64,000 nt of DNA from Linnemannia elongata (lineage: Eukaryota > Mortierellomycota > Mortierellomycetes > Mortierellales > Mortierellaceae), in contig JAXBDG010000003.1 of assembly GCA_036320915.1 (NCBI GenBank), positions 1,922,001 through 1,986,000 on the forward strand, in the 5' to 3' direction. Below are positions 25,375 to 38,500 of the stretch, in pieces (positions within the stretch are counted from its first letter, which is position 1; every line of letters starts with the position of its first letter). The position numbers and the translations under genes were made by a program. The notes below the pieces were generated by a model. It was not told the origin of the DNA. It saw only the letters and a list, made by a program, of their open reading frames with translations, and made no database searches.

Positions 25375-25895
25375 GAAGTGGGTGTTGTATGTAGCTTTTC
25401 TTGAATTAATTGAAGGATGTCTGAGCGGGAGTGAGAAAGATGGAAGGATGGAAGAAAGAGAATTGAAGTACAAAAAAAGGGCAAAAAGTGGATGAGCGAT
25501 GAGAGCGAGAGAAGCACCTTGTATGTTGTTCGTCGTGGAGCAATTGAACGTGGCCACACATCAAGGAAGATTTCATATTTTGGTGGCGTCCTTATATTTT
25601 GCCATTCTTCCCCAATGCTCTGTCCGCTTGACATTTTGATGCAATTGAACCCGCGCAGAGGTGAAGCTGTGGGATGAGTCAAAGAGTAGTTTGTTGCCTG
25701 CGACGTTTTCTTCTATGATGACCATTTCGTTTTCTTATATCTCAGTGAAAACACATAAAGTAATCAATGATAGTGCCTGAACAGGGATCGACCCTCTGCT
25801 CGCTTTCTTCCTTCTATCTTTCGATAATTCTCATATCCTTTTGTGCACACCTGGTGATGCGAGATGTACTGTGATCTATTATGTGGATTAGGACT
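25375..25895. other. Space between Sed5 start and NBAS end
   Basis: This holds the Sed5 upstream DNA and the NBAS 3' flank on the same strand. A stretch at 25790-25800 looks like a tRNA T-arm but lacks the rest of a tRNA. No gene is supported. Confidence 0.6.
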
Positions 25896-28800
25896 TTAAT
25901 GCGCCCACATAGAGCTGACTAAAGACTTAAGCTTGTCCCTCCTCCGCCCACCCTCATCATGGTTACTGCTCATGGCGCCCTCACGACGCCCAATGATCTC
26001 AGCCAACGGACCTGCCCCACCACCGCTACCTGCATTAGATCCGCTAGGGGCATACCCCGACCCGCCAATATCTCGTCCAATGGATCCAGATCCAGATCCC
26101 GTCCTGTCCATCATGGTCGACATAAATCCTGCCACACCCCGACGAGGATCCGTCTCCGGGACCGGCGCATGGACCGACTCCATCTCGAGTGACCGCCAGA
26201 TCTCCAGCACGCTCTCGACCTTGTCTGCAGGACAGCAAGCCATAGCGTATCCGAGAACTGCCAACCGTTTGGAATAATCTCGTCCCGCCGATTCGCTCCC
26301 AACCTGCATAAAGATCTCCCAGGGCTTCTTTGCGTCCATATCACCCTCACCAAGTGTGAGAGAGCCCTGAAGAGCTGCAGAAGATCCAAAAGATGTACCA
26401 GTTCTCGAATTAGGCCTCGAAGAGACCAAAGAAGGAGATGATGGTCTAGAGATAGGTGTCGATCCGTCCTCACCAGCTCCAGTTGTCGAGTTAAAGCTGC
26501 TGCTCTTGTTCACGCGGCGCATCTTGGGTGACCCGTCTGTGTTCAAATCAGTAGCTCCAGAGACCTTGAGCAAGTCCATCAAACGCTCCGACTGTTGAAG
26601 TGCAAAGACATGATTGCGTTCCCTGAGAGCGGCTTCAATGAGCATCCCAACCACCTGAATCTCAACCTGCTGCCGTAACGCCTTCTTCTGACCAATGCCT
26701 GTCACCTTGATAGCAAGTTCGAGCATGGTAGCATGGTCGCGGTAAGCGTTCTCCTGTGTCATGATAAGTCGTCGCACCAAAGAGAGTCGATTCTCCGTAG
26801 CGCGGATCTGGAGAGGCAAGATGGTGTTGCTACTTCCTGGCGCAGTCAGATTGTAGGTCGATGTCATAAAGTTGGTTGCTTCAATGAGATCCATCTCTCT
26901 CCGAATATTGGTCGTTTCTGGCAATACCTTTAGACTATAAGTTTGCGGAAGGAAGCACAGTTGCGTCAGAAACCTATGTTTCAATCTGAAAAGCATCTAC
27001 AATACAATGTCTGTAAGCAACTTACCAGTCGTAGGCCATTTTCATAAGACCCTGGTGTCTGTTCCCAGAAGGGGCATTGTTGTACATCTCGCTGGAGCAG
27101 TCAATGACCAATTTCTCAGCGACAGCCAGCCGAACGGGCGGGAGCAATCCAGGAGGGAACAAGATAGCCTTGGCGAGTTCGAATTCTACGCAACACGAGC
27201 GTACAATAGGGGTCAGCGGAGTGGCTTGAATAGAACTTTGTCAACGAGTCTAGGAGACTAAATATGCCTTCAGTAGATGGCATATGCAACTTACTTCCAC
27301 AGCTGAGAACTCCAGCGAGGTATTCACGGTAAATGTCCTGTTCAGAGACCAAGCCGAGCACTCCACCACCCTTCTCGCCACCTCTCAGACGAATCAGATC
27401 TTCCAACAACAGCATCCATTCATCATCACTCTCGAAACGCTCGCCCATCTTCTCCGGTCCTCCACTCGCCAGTCGTGCCATTTTGATGACCATCTGAAGC
27501 TGACTGGCTTCAGAGTCCGAGTTCTCCAGGAACCAGGAAAGGCGAACGGGAAGATCGTACCGAGCAAGGGTTTCAGCAGCCGTCAAATGTTGTTCAAGGG
27601 TATCGAGAGCGTGCTGCATCAAGCCCTGCGTGGGCGCGTACTTGACGAAGGCGGGGAACATGTTGATGGGATCCAGCTGTTGAAGCAGTGCGGCCCGATC
27701 GTGAGCCAGCACAAGCGAGGAGGCTTGAGGATCGGTTCCTGATCGAATAAAGATGTCCTGTCGAAGTTCGGCTCGGCGCACCTTATCGACGGTCTCATCC
27801 ACGTCTTCTGTCTGCTCAAACATGGGCAGGCAAACTATCATGTCGCTCATCACCTTCCATTCATCCACCGTCCTGCATCCGTACATACAGGCCATCGTCA
27901 GCCAAGAGAGATCCATGTCGTCGCTGATGATGCGCTCTTCAGGCTCGTATACAGGCTTTGAGGCTTCTACAATGGCCCCGACCCAAGAGAGATGGGTAGG
28001 ACTCTGGCTTAGGAGGAAAGCGTACAGGTACGACATGGGATTGTTGATGTCCAAGCCAGCGGGGAGACCTTGTCCTGGCACATGGACGGGGTCTTTTCTC
28101 TGCCATCTCCTGGGTACCACAACCGACAAGTACGGCAACACAAGGCGCCGAACGTCCTGCACGATCGTCAACTCATCACTCATCCCCAGACACAGCTGCA
28201 CGACCTCCATGGGGTTCATAAGCGAGAACTGCTCAAGGGAGATTTCCAAAACGGTATCTGCCCACCTTGCTCGTGCTTCTGGTCGGCGACTGTCAGGCTT
28301 GATCTCGTAGAGCAACTTACAAAGAATCTCCAAGTCCTCGCTCATCGTCTCCAGACCAGGGAGGTAGTGAGTGGTTCCGTGCTGGATTAATCGCCGCTCC
28401 TCCATCATCTGCGCTGCATTCTTGTCGATCTCCAGGGCTCTGTCAATGTACCAGTGCGAAAGCACCTCGGCTGAGGCGGGGAATGCCACGGCTGACGGCA
28501 AGATCTCCTCAACTTCCTTCTTGATAATGACCATGTCCAAGTTTGCTGCTTCATCCCCTCCATGAGCCGCCCTACGTTCCTCCAGCTTCAACGCCTGAAG
28601 TTCCAGATATCTATCCATCTCGTGATCTGACGACCCAAACACTGCTGTCCTGCATTCAGGGACCTCAACCCAGTCAAGGTCCTTCCACGGGTGGTCGGGT
28701 GTCCAGGCCTTCTCTTGTCGGGTCTTGGGGTCGATTTGGGGCAGTAAGTCCTTGTAAAGCTCTGTTGGGCACGCCTCAGGGACTCGGTTGGCAATAGCGA

Positions 28801-31578
28801 GCCTCCAGGGCCACGTCTCGCGGTTGTGTCGAGTAAGCAGAATCTTGACGCCTTCAATAAACTCTGCCTCCGCAAAGATGCATGCTTGAGTCGAGAGATC
28901 CATGTCTTTGAAGGTGTTGAACAATCCTGTGAGCAATGGTCGAGGCGGTGCCTTGTGTTCCGGGGTGTCATCATAGTGCATGCCGAGTGGGTCCAACTGC
29001 CCATGCGCTTGTGGTTTTGGTCGCACTGCCTCCTCCTTTGCTTCCTCTCGCGCCCTGATCTCCTTCTCGACCGTCGTCAACTCAATAAACGTAGAAAGGC
29101 GATTAAGGTACTTCAGGAAATACCACCGGTATTTGCACCAAAGCGTCTCCTGCTCGTTTAAATGGGCCGCAAGCAGAGCTTTACCGGTTTTCGGATCCAT
29201 GGGCTCCCTGGATGCGGCGGCTCGAATCCAATCAATCTTGACGTCCGAACCCAGCCCGCACCGCCTAATGATGTCGTCCATAAGTCCCTCCGTCAGCCGA
29301 AGTCCGTACTCGAGAAGAATCCGGGAGCCCTCGAGATCATCGATAGTGTTGTCAATGCAGCTCGCAAGAACCCAGTCCTTGTTATTGATCCTGTCCAGTA
29401 AGGTCGAAACAACCTCTGCGTTGACGTAGGTGAGGTGCCGCCACTGATGCTGAAAAATGGTGTCGGTGTCGAGCTCGTATGTTGTGGCGAGAGTGAGTGC
29501 TGAAGAGTAGTCTCGCGCGTCCAGCTTGCGGTGGAGAAGTTCCTCTGGAGGAACTCGGAGCATCCTGTAGAGCGATAGCGTTCGCTTTGGCACCAGTATG
29601 AGTTTTTGTCGTTTTGCTCGATGGTTATCAACCTCCTTGGACTCAAAATACTTTGTCAACTGGGCAATCCACTTGAAGAGAAGACGCTCGTTGCCCATCA
29701 TCTGGGCAATCTCCTGCTCGGTAGGCTCGCCTAAGGCCTTGTCCTCCTGCTCCGTCATCATAATCCATCGGTCGCCAACAACGCGTGCACGAATCATCCT
29801 GGTCATCTCCTCCATGACAAAGACCTGCTCGTCATGCGAACCGAAGCCAGAGTTGGTGAACTCGAGGCACGAAGCAAACACCTTGGGCTCCTGTCCCAAA
29901 ATGTTAACCAGCTCAGGGATCTGGAGAACAATCATAGCTCCGCTCTCATAGCCCAGCAGGATGGCGTCCTTTGTCCAGAACCGCATAGAAACACATCTCC
30001 CGTTGACGACACCTATGAGGAGTTCCGATGTCCCGTTGGATTTGTATTCCCTAACAAGCTCCTGGAAATCTTGGAAGGAGAGGGAGCTGTGCTCCCTGGA
30101 TCTGGCGTAGTAGTTGAGATGTTCGCTGTCCCAAGTCATCTTCAAGACACCGCCCCGTTCCTTGGAAAGTGCCCAGCTGGTGAGTGTTCCAGAACAGTCG
30201 AGGGAAAGAGCGCCGTACTTCTCGTGGATGACAACCGTGTGAACCGCATTTTGGACCAAATCTGCATCCCGCTCGAACAGCTTGTGAATGGTTTGACCCA
30301 TAGCGGCAAGTCCTGAACCTGATTTTGTTGTGTCTGGTGAAGGCCCTGTTCTTGCCAATGCGGTGTCAACTGAGGTTTCCAGCTGTCCATCCGATTTGTA
30401 TCTCCTGTAGTAGGGGGCGTTGTGCTCCACGGCCAAGAACATAACTCTTGGTTGCGGTCCGGTTGTATCTATTAATGCGGATCATCGGTCAAATTAGCGT
30501 CAGTTTTAAATAATACAAGTGACGATCATGAATGGCGACCAAGTTAGTAATCTTTACCATCTGATTTCTTGCTCTGAATTGGTGCCCCTCCAACGCAAAG
30601 GATGCCAGTTTGCTCATCGACCGAGGCGGAGGTGACGGTCCGGAACCAAGGTTGCAGAGTGAACTTGTGGTGAAAGCAAAAGAATCCAGGGTCTGAGAAT
30701 CCTTCTCTTGGCCAGGAAGTCTGCCGGGGTGTGAGAAGAGACTGAGTAGCGAGGAGGGATCGGCGGTGTTGGAGTTTTTTGTTGGCTGCATGGTCCAAGC
30801 TCGGGGATGTTGGGTCAGTGTCGGCGTGGTCTAGGGCTTCTGGTGTGTTGAATAAGTAACTTCGGAGGATGCCATCATAGGTGATTGCCAAGAGCTCGTA
30901 CGCGTATGTGTGTCCGTTAAAGGTGACGCCCAACCCCTCTGTAGCCTTGCTCCCCCGAACGTTGACAAAGCCCAGGTAACTGAGAGGCTCAACAAAAAAA
31001 GGGCTAGGAGGGGTGATGTGCTGTTCATGTTCAGCAAGTTGATCTTGAGGAATAATGGATCCGATGAGGCGTCCTTTGATGTCTATAATCTCGATGGTAC
31101 CATCACTGAAACACCTTGCCACCAATCTCGAGTCCATGCTCCAGGCAACTTTCCTCCATTTCGGATACATATCGCTCTTTTTGCCACCGCCCCAGACCGC
31201 ATGAACGACCTGATAGCTGGAGTTGAGTGTCCTGAATTCGATCTTGTCGTCATGATTGACAGCCAGGAACTGACTGTCAGGACTCAAGGAGACCTGCCAC
31301 GAGGACTTTAGTGGAGTGAGGGTGGATGCGAGGCCAGAGGGAACGGTTGTGGTGAGAAACAGTGGCGAGATATTAACGGCGACGCGTCGAAGGAACCATT
31401 GCTTCCACTGGGCGACCCTCCGTTTGGTGTCCTTGTCGATTAAGGTAAGCTGTTGCTGTTGTGAGCCGGAGCTAGAGTCGTTGTCGTCTGTAGGAGATGG
31501 TGGAGACGCGTCTGCATTGTCGTTGGGGTTCCAGATGGCGACCGTGTCGATATCGTACAGCTGGCGTTGTTTCTCCAT
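25896..31578 (-). CDS. NBAS: NBAS/Sec39-family ER tethering complex subunit
   Basis: Exons (minus): 31578-30558, 30468-27295, 27185-27026 and 26934-25896, giving 1797 residues. The first 400 residues form a WD-like propeller: WQVSLSPDSQFLAVNHDDKI, KWRKVAWSMDSRLVARCFSD, YELLAITYDGILRSYLFNT. The Sec39 region follows, with LRVPPEELLHRKLDARDYSS, ALTLATTYELDTDTIFQHQW and NKDWVLASCI, close to animal NBAS. A Ser-rich insertion lies near the C-terminus. NBAS/Sec39 joins Dsl1/ZW10 and Tip20/RINT1 to tether Golgi-derived COPI vesicles at the ER. The animal form also links to nonsense-mediated decay. Yeast Sec39 lacks the propeller, so this is the long, animal-like form. It is divergent from GCN1 across about 930 bp. 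Confidence 0.92.
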
Positions 31579-32504
31579 GGCTGGAGTGATGTAAAGTGTC
31601 GGTGAGGGTACTTATGCCTTGTTTAATAATAGGGAGTGCAGCATATAGGTGAAATGTGAAGGTAGTGCTGACACGTGTGGTATGAGTGTAGGCGGTTGTG
31701 AAGTGTGATGAGCTGTGAACGAAGAGTGATGACACGCATGCTGCCATGGTTGGACAGAACGAATAGATAACGTGACTGTCTTCTGATGGAGTCAAGTGAA
31801 AGAGAGGTGATACATCAATTAGGATCGCCTATCAAGTGCACACAACCCAATAAGTGTTCTGAGGATCTGTCACTTATTACTACTTCTTGTGAACCACAAC
31901 GCACAGCAGCATTAGCAGCCGGTATGCCATCATGCGTTCGTTAGCCTAGATGCTACGCTGTTCCTTCGGCAATGCTGTTGCGGCCTCGTCCTTTCTTGAC
32001 GAGCCAGAGAAAGAAGAACAAAAGGTACTCCAGTGCAAACTCCACAAAGAACTGCAGCCCAACTGACGGTTGCTGCGGCTCTAGCTACATCCAGCAATCG
32101 ACTAGAAGCTTCCGGGGCCGCAGCGCGATCAGACGGGTGACGTACTGGTAGCACCTAGCGGAGTAAATATTAATTTGCACTCCAAGGAGTCCAACAGCAT
32201 CAAACCGCAAAAATTTGAATGAAAACGAACGCCGTAGAATAAGAAAAAAAATCATAGAAGATCAACCGAGTTGCTCTTGTCCTTTTTTTTTTTTTTTTTT
32301 TTTCCATTCCCTCCTCTCTCTTCTCTACACTTCGCCACTTCTCTTCTTGAAAGGCGTTCATCCCTCCCTCCCTCCCTTTCACGCTCCTTCCTCCTCCTCC
32401 TCCTCCTCCTCCTCCCTTCTCGCCACAACAGTCAGTCCTCTGTCCTCCTTCCAATACCGCTGTTGTCCAGTGTCGCCCTCCCCTTATACAAAGTACACAT
32501 ATTG
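31579..32504. promoter_or_regulatory. Divergent promoter region of NBAS and GCN1
   Basis: No gene is seen. The GCN1 side has a 21-bp poly(T) tract at 32283-32303, then CTCC and TCC repeats to about 32415. This strongly pyrimidine-rich leader on the GCN1 sense strand is typical of highly transcribed fungal genes. A TGACGT half-palindrome lies near 32137. Confidence 0.5.
32283..32415 (+). repeat. Poly(T) and CT-rich repeat tract before GCN1
   Basis: T21 is followed by CCCT/CTCC and about ten TCC units just upstream of the GCN1 ATG at 32505. It is both a low-complexity repeat and a probable core-promoter or leader element. Confidence 0.8.
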
Positions 32505-35500
32505 ATGCAGGCTGTAGATGCCGCTGGGTCGCACGACCCCTCCGAGAACACATGGCCACAATACATCAAGGAGACCCTCCTGCCAACCATCACAACCTCC
32601 TCTGTGAATGAACGTACGCAGCTCCTCCACTTGCTCCTCGTCCGTATCAAGCGCAAAGGTACGTGAGTGATAAAGCTCGTCTTCACGCTTTTTGTGCAGT
32701 TTGGCGTGCCTGGGAAAAAAATATCTGTACAGATCGGGTCTCCCGCCACCAAATTAACACTTGGCTCCTCTTCTCTGTCTTATAGACTTGCCGGTCGAGT
32801 TGCTTCCTGGACTCCTCCATGTTGTCTTCATCTCATACCCTCGTTACACTGACAGAGCCTCGCGTTTGACAATGCTGGATATTCTGACTGAGCTTCATGC
32901 TTGGAACGCCGAGGAGTTCTTAAAGCTCATGGTCCCTGCTATTCACAAGGAGACCGAGAGATTGTCAGCCAAGAGCACAGACGGGTAATAATCGGGATAC
33001 AAACGAACATCATTCGAGAACCATATTGCACTATCACGAGTATCATTGTCGCTAACATTTACCACTGTGGTTCTGCATGCTGATAATAGTGTCTACATCA
33101 CCGCTGCAACCAACCGCTTTGTCCTCTTGAACTGGGTGAACGTGCTGTTGAACTGTGTTTTGGGATCAAAGTCAGAAACTCCTTCGCCACATGCCAAGAC
33201 CCTTGTTGGTTGCCAGGCCCTCCTCTTCGATGGTTTGGTTGACGCTAACAAGAAGAGCGTCGCCCACGGAGCTATTGGAGACGTCCGCCGCAGTATTCGC
33301 AAGGTATTTTGTTTGTTTTGTTAAATCTGGTGTTTTTATGGGATGTACTATATGTTGATCAAGGTGTCAGTACTGACAGGCATACTACTTTTGTTTTCAA
33401 ATATCTAGAATGCGTCGTTTATTCCCTTTTTCTTTGAGTACCTTACCTCGACTCCTACTACACCTTCATATCTCAACTCTGTATTATTGGGAACTGTGGT
33501 TGATGTCGCTCTTCGTCTCAAGCACGACACGGAGGTCGCAAAAGGTTACATTTCAGCACACAAGGATGCCATCGTCAAGTATTACTTGACCAACTTGATC
33601 TCGTCCAAGCAGGCAGTACCAGCCAGATCTGCCGTAAGTTTCACCACAATATAAGTTTCACCAAAGTATCAAAACAGATTGTCAACATCTCACTCTCACG
33701 GTCCCCAACTTACGCGTCATTATCCTTTTGTTATTTAGACCGCATTCAATGACTTTATCAAGAACTACGTGACGCTAGATATCTTTAAGGCCGATTTCCT
33801 CCCAACCATGGAGCGCCTTGTTCTTCGCGCCCCCGAGATTGTCTTTGCCCGTATGTATTTTCTTTCACCCATTTCATTTCAAAGGCGATTAAGGAACGAG
33901 TCAGAGAATTCTAACATGCTCGCGGTTTTATATTCCAATTGTATAGTGTTGGTCCATCTTGTGAATGCTCTCTCATTCGACCCATCTTCGATTTTCAGCT
34001 CATCACTTCAGGATCCTTTGTTGAATGGATTGCGCTCGACCTCGGAAGCTGTTCGCACTTCTTCCAATGCTTTGTTCAAGCAGTTGGCCGCGCAAAGCAA
34101 GGAGGAAGAACACGTTTTGAAGGTTGTGACGGAGATGACAAAGTTGCTTACAACCGGCAAGGTTGCATTGCCTGACCACCGTGGTATCTTCTACGACTGT
34201 CTCGGAAAGACCGCTGCAACCAAGTCAGAGGCTGTTTCCATCAAGGCTCTTCAAGGATTGAACACAATGACTGCCAAGGAGTCCAACGAAGCCGCTGTCA
34301 CTTTCGGCATTGACGCTACGATCTCGCACCTCCAGGTGCTATTGGCTTCAGGAAAGGACGTGCCCGAGGTTGCTGCCACGATCAAGACTGGTGTTACTGC
34401 TCTCGGAAGCACTCGTGCTTCTCTCCGTAAAACCTGGGCTCGCGGCATGGGTGATCTGATCTGGAAGGGTAAAGGACCTCTCTTGTTACCCTTCTTTCAA
34501 TGTCAGGAAATTTATTGCCGCACATCATCAGTACTAATTATTTTTGTTATTATTTGGCAACCTATAGGCGAGTATGCTCAGGAATCTGTCAAGACCGTCT
34601 CGCTGCTCATGACGCCTTTGATTGCCGCGTTCAACAACATCCAGAAAGCGCCATTGACATACAAGGATGGACCATTGGAGGGCTACGTCGCCGTCGCTGC
34701 TGCTTACCGTCTTTCCAAGGAGGGCGATGCTCCCGCTCGCCAGCTCATCAAGTCTGCTCTTGTCGTCTCCCCCAAGCCATCTTTGGTTTTGTTTGATAAG
34801 GTCTACACCAAGCTGACAACTGCCGAAGAGGGTGTTTGGTTTGTGCACGCTCTTGAGGCTTTGATGGCTGAGAAGGACGCGTCAGAGGAGGCCAAGTTGG
34901 CAATCGGAACAGGATTCATCTACTCAGCTGCTGCTTCGCCTTATGCAGATGCTCGCAAGGAGGCCTTCCTTGCTCTCCAGCGCTGCGCCAAGAACGATGC
35001 CAGCAATGTCGGCAACATCATCAGGGAGTCGCTCCTTCGCTGGGTCAACCTCCTCGAGACACCCGTCAAGGATTCGACCCCTTTCCTTGCTGCTTCCAGC
35101 ATCTCGACTGACCCTCACATCGCCGCCTACCGCCTTTCTGAAATCTTGTCCGCCATCACTACCTACAACCCTGACGCAGACCAGAGCGTCATGGCTAAGG
35201 TGGCAACAGAATTAATTGTTCTGTCCCACCACGAGGCCATTGCCTCGCCCACAAAGAAGTACGACTGGATGAGCATGGTTCAGCGTGCCAGACTTGACCC
35301 TGGACGCCTTGTTTCGGACTTTGAGAATCGCATCAATGAGCTTGTGATGGCCGCCGCCAGCCTGGATTCGACATCACCCTTGATGTACAAAGCCGCAATG
35401 TCCACCATCTCCAGTCTTGTCTTCATCGCTCCCTCGTCCATGATCCCCATCTTTATCGGCCACGTTGAGCAGGATCTTGATTCCAGTCTTTTGGACAGGA

Positions 35501-38500
35501 TTGGCGAACAGGAAATTGGTATCTGGAAGCACCCCGAGGGCGAGCTCTTCGTCGACGTCTTGAAGGGCATGAAGAAACAGGGTGGCGCTGACCGCAGCCG
35601 CCCCGCATTTGACGAGCAAAAGTTCAACCGCGATGTCAAGAAGGCTCTATCAGCAAAGAAGCCCGCTGCTACCGCTGCTGCCTCTTCTGCACCCAAGTTG
35701 ACCAGGGATGAGCAAGCCTCTGTTGATGCCCAGCTTGCAAAGGAGTCAGCTATCCGCAAGAACGTCCAGAATACGTATGTCCACTTGATGCGTGGTCTTG
35801 CTACCATCAAAGCCCTTGTTGATGGAAACGCTGAGGAATTGACCGCCAGACTTGTCGAGCTAGTCCGTCTTTTGTTGAACGGAGTTGTGAAGCGCGGTGG
35901 TCCCTTGGTCGGTTCTATCGCTGTTGACACTTATCTGACTCTTGGTCGCTGTGTCTCGGAGCGTCTTGACAGCATCCGCGTGCCTTTGGCCTTGGCTACC
36001 CTTCGCAGTTTGGATGTGAAGGAAGTTCCTGAGAACTGGACGGAGGAGCCATTGGAGGACCTTGTTTCGCGTGTCCTCTACCGTCTCCGCTTCGTCACTG
36101 AGAAGCAGGCCTTGCTTCCTTCCAGCTTTGCCTACTGTTTCCCTCTGATCCACAAGATTCTCCAGAGCGGCGGTATTGTCAGCCCTGACAAGTCGTCCGC
36201 TGACGCCAAGGAGGTTTCTCAGGAGCAGGTTCAGATCGCCGTCGACATTGTTTCGTACCACGCTCTTTCTGGAGCCTCGGACTCCTTGCCTCGCAAGGAA
36301 ATGATTGACTCTCTCCTTTCCATCATCAAGGAGTACCCTCAGCTTGCCAAGATTGCCAGAACCTCTTTGGGTGATCTGACGCACTCCATGGGCGAGTCTG
36401 CTACCTTGGACGAGATTAACGTTCTCCTTGGCGGTCTTCTCTACAACGAGACCTTGGTCCGTCAAGCCGCCTTGGGCGCTCTCGAGCCATTGGAGCTGAC
36501 TATCATCGACTTTTCGCGCGAGCTCTGGACAGCCTGTTACGACGAGGATACCACCAATGCCAAGCTGGCCTTTGAGCTTTGGGAGGACAACGGTATGGAG
36601 GTCGAACCTACCTACGCCGACGCGTTGCTTCCATACGTCATTCACGAGAATGGCTTTGTTCGCCAGGCCGCAGGAAAGGCTATCGCTGGTGCCGTCAAGT
36701 TGTACCCCGAAACTGTTTCAGCCACTTTGGGGGCTATCTACATCTTGTACCATGAGAAGGCCCAGCCCATCGTTCCTCAGTACAACGAGTATGGTCTTTT
36801 GATCCAGGAGTCCCTCAGCCGTCAGGATCCCGCCGATCAGCGATTCGGTCTGTCGCAGGCTTTGAAGCACATTGCTCCGCTTATGACCGCAGCCGATCTT
36901 CAGCCCTTCGCCGAGTTCTTGATCCGCCAGGACGCTTTGGGCGACCGCAGTGGCGATGTTCGTCAGGGTATGTTGGATGCTGGTTTGGCCATGATTACTG
37001 CCCACGGTGCCGAGAACGTCCACACCTTGATCCCCGTCTTTGAGAACTACCTCTCCGAGCCCGCTCGTAACTCTGAGACTCAGGATCGTATTCGTGAGTC
37101 TGCCGTCATTTTATTCGGTGCTCTCGCTCGTCACTTGGACCCCTCTTCTCCTAAGATTCCCTCGGCCGTTCAGAAGCTCATCGAAACCCTTAACACGCCT
37201 TCGGAGCCCGTTCAGGTTGCTGTCGCCAACTGCTTGCCCGGTTTGGTGAAGTGCATCCCCGATCAGGTCCCTGAACTTCTCAAGACTTTGATGGACAAGA
37301 CTTTCCACTCCAAGAAGTACTCTGAGCGCCGTGGTGCTGCGTATGGTCTTGCTGGTGTCATCAAGGGCCGTGGTATCTCTGCCCTTAAGGAATTCTCTGT
37401 GATGGCCTCCTTGAAGGCCGCTGTGGACGACAAGAAGGATGCCCATGCTCGTGAGGGTGCCATGATTGCCTTCGAGACCCTCTCCCAGACTCTCGGCCGT
37501 CTCTTCGAGCCCTACATCATCCAGATTTTGCCCTTGTTGCTTGTCTGCTTTGGTGACGCTGTCAGCGATGTTCGTCAGGCTACTGCTGAAACCTCCCGTG
37601 CCATCATGGGCAAGCTTTCAGGCCACTGCGTCAAGCTGATCATGCCCTCGTTGATGGCTGGCTTGGACGACCGCCAGTGGCGTACCAAGAAGGGATCCGT
37701 CGAACTCTTGGGATCCATGGCTTTCTGTGCCCCTAAGCAGTTGTCTATCTCCTTGCCCACTATCATTCCCCGTCTCTCGGATGTCTTGACAGACTCTCAC
37801 ACCGCCGTCCAGGACGCTGCCCGTCTTGCATTGACCCAGTTCGGTGAAGTTATCTCGAACCCCGAGATCCAGGATCTTGTCCCCATCATGATGGCCGCCC
37901 TTTGCGACCCCAACTCCAAGACTCATCCAGCCTTGACCGCCTTGTTGGGAACCTCGTTCGTCCATTATATCGATTCTCCCTCGCTGGCCCTGGTCATGCC
38001 CATCTTGGAGCGTGGCCTTCGCGAGCGTGCTACCGACATTAAGAAGAAAGCTTCTCAGATTGTCGGTAACATGGCGTCTCTGACTGACCAGAAGGATCTC
38101 ATTCCTTACTTGCCCCGTCTTTTGCCTGGTGTCAAAGAGGTCCTCATTGACCCCGTCCCCGACGCAAGAGCTACTGCTGCCAAAGCTTTGGGAACATTGG
38201 TCGAGAAGCTTGGAGAGTCTAACTTCCCCAACTTGGTTCACGAGCTCGTGGATACCCTCAAGTCCGACACTTCTGGAGTCGATCGCCAGGGAGCTGCTCA
38301 AGGTCTGTCTGAGGTCTTGGCTGGTCTTGGTTTGGAGCGCCTGGAGGGCTTGCTTCCCGAGATTATCATCAACACCGACTCGCCCAAGTCGTACATTCGT
38401 GAGGGTTTCATCTCGTTGCTTGTGTATCTTCCTGCCACCTTTGGCCAACGCTTCCAGCCTTACCTCGGCCGCATTATTCCTCCAATTTTGATGGGTCTTG

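Noticed and set aside
25780..25800. Possible tRNA T-arm (GGGTCGATCCC on the minus strand)
   Set aside because: The T-loop lacks the expected TTC, and no acceptor stem, D-arm or anticodon arm can be formed around it.
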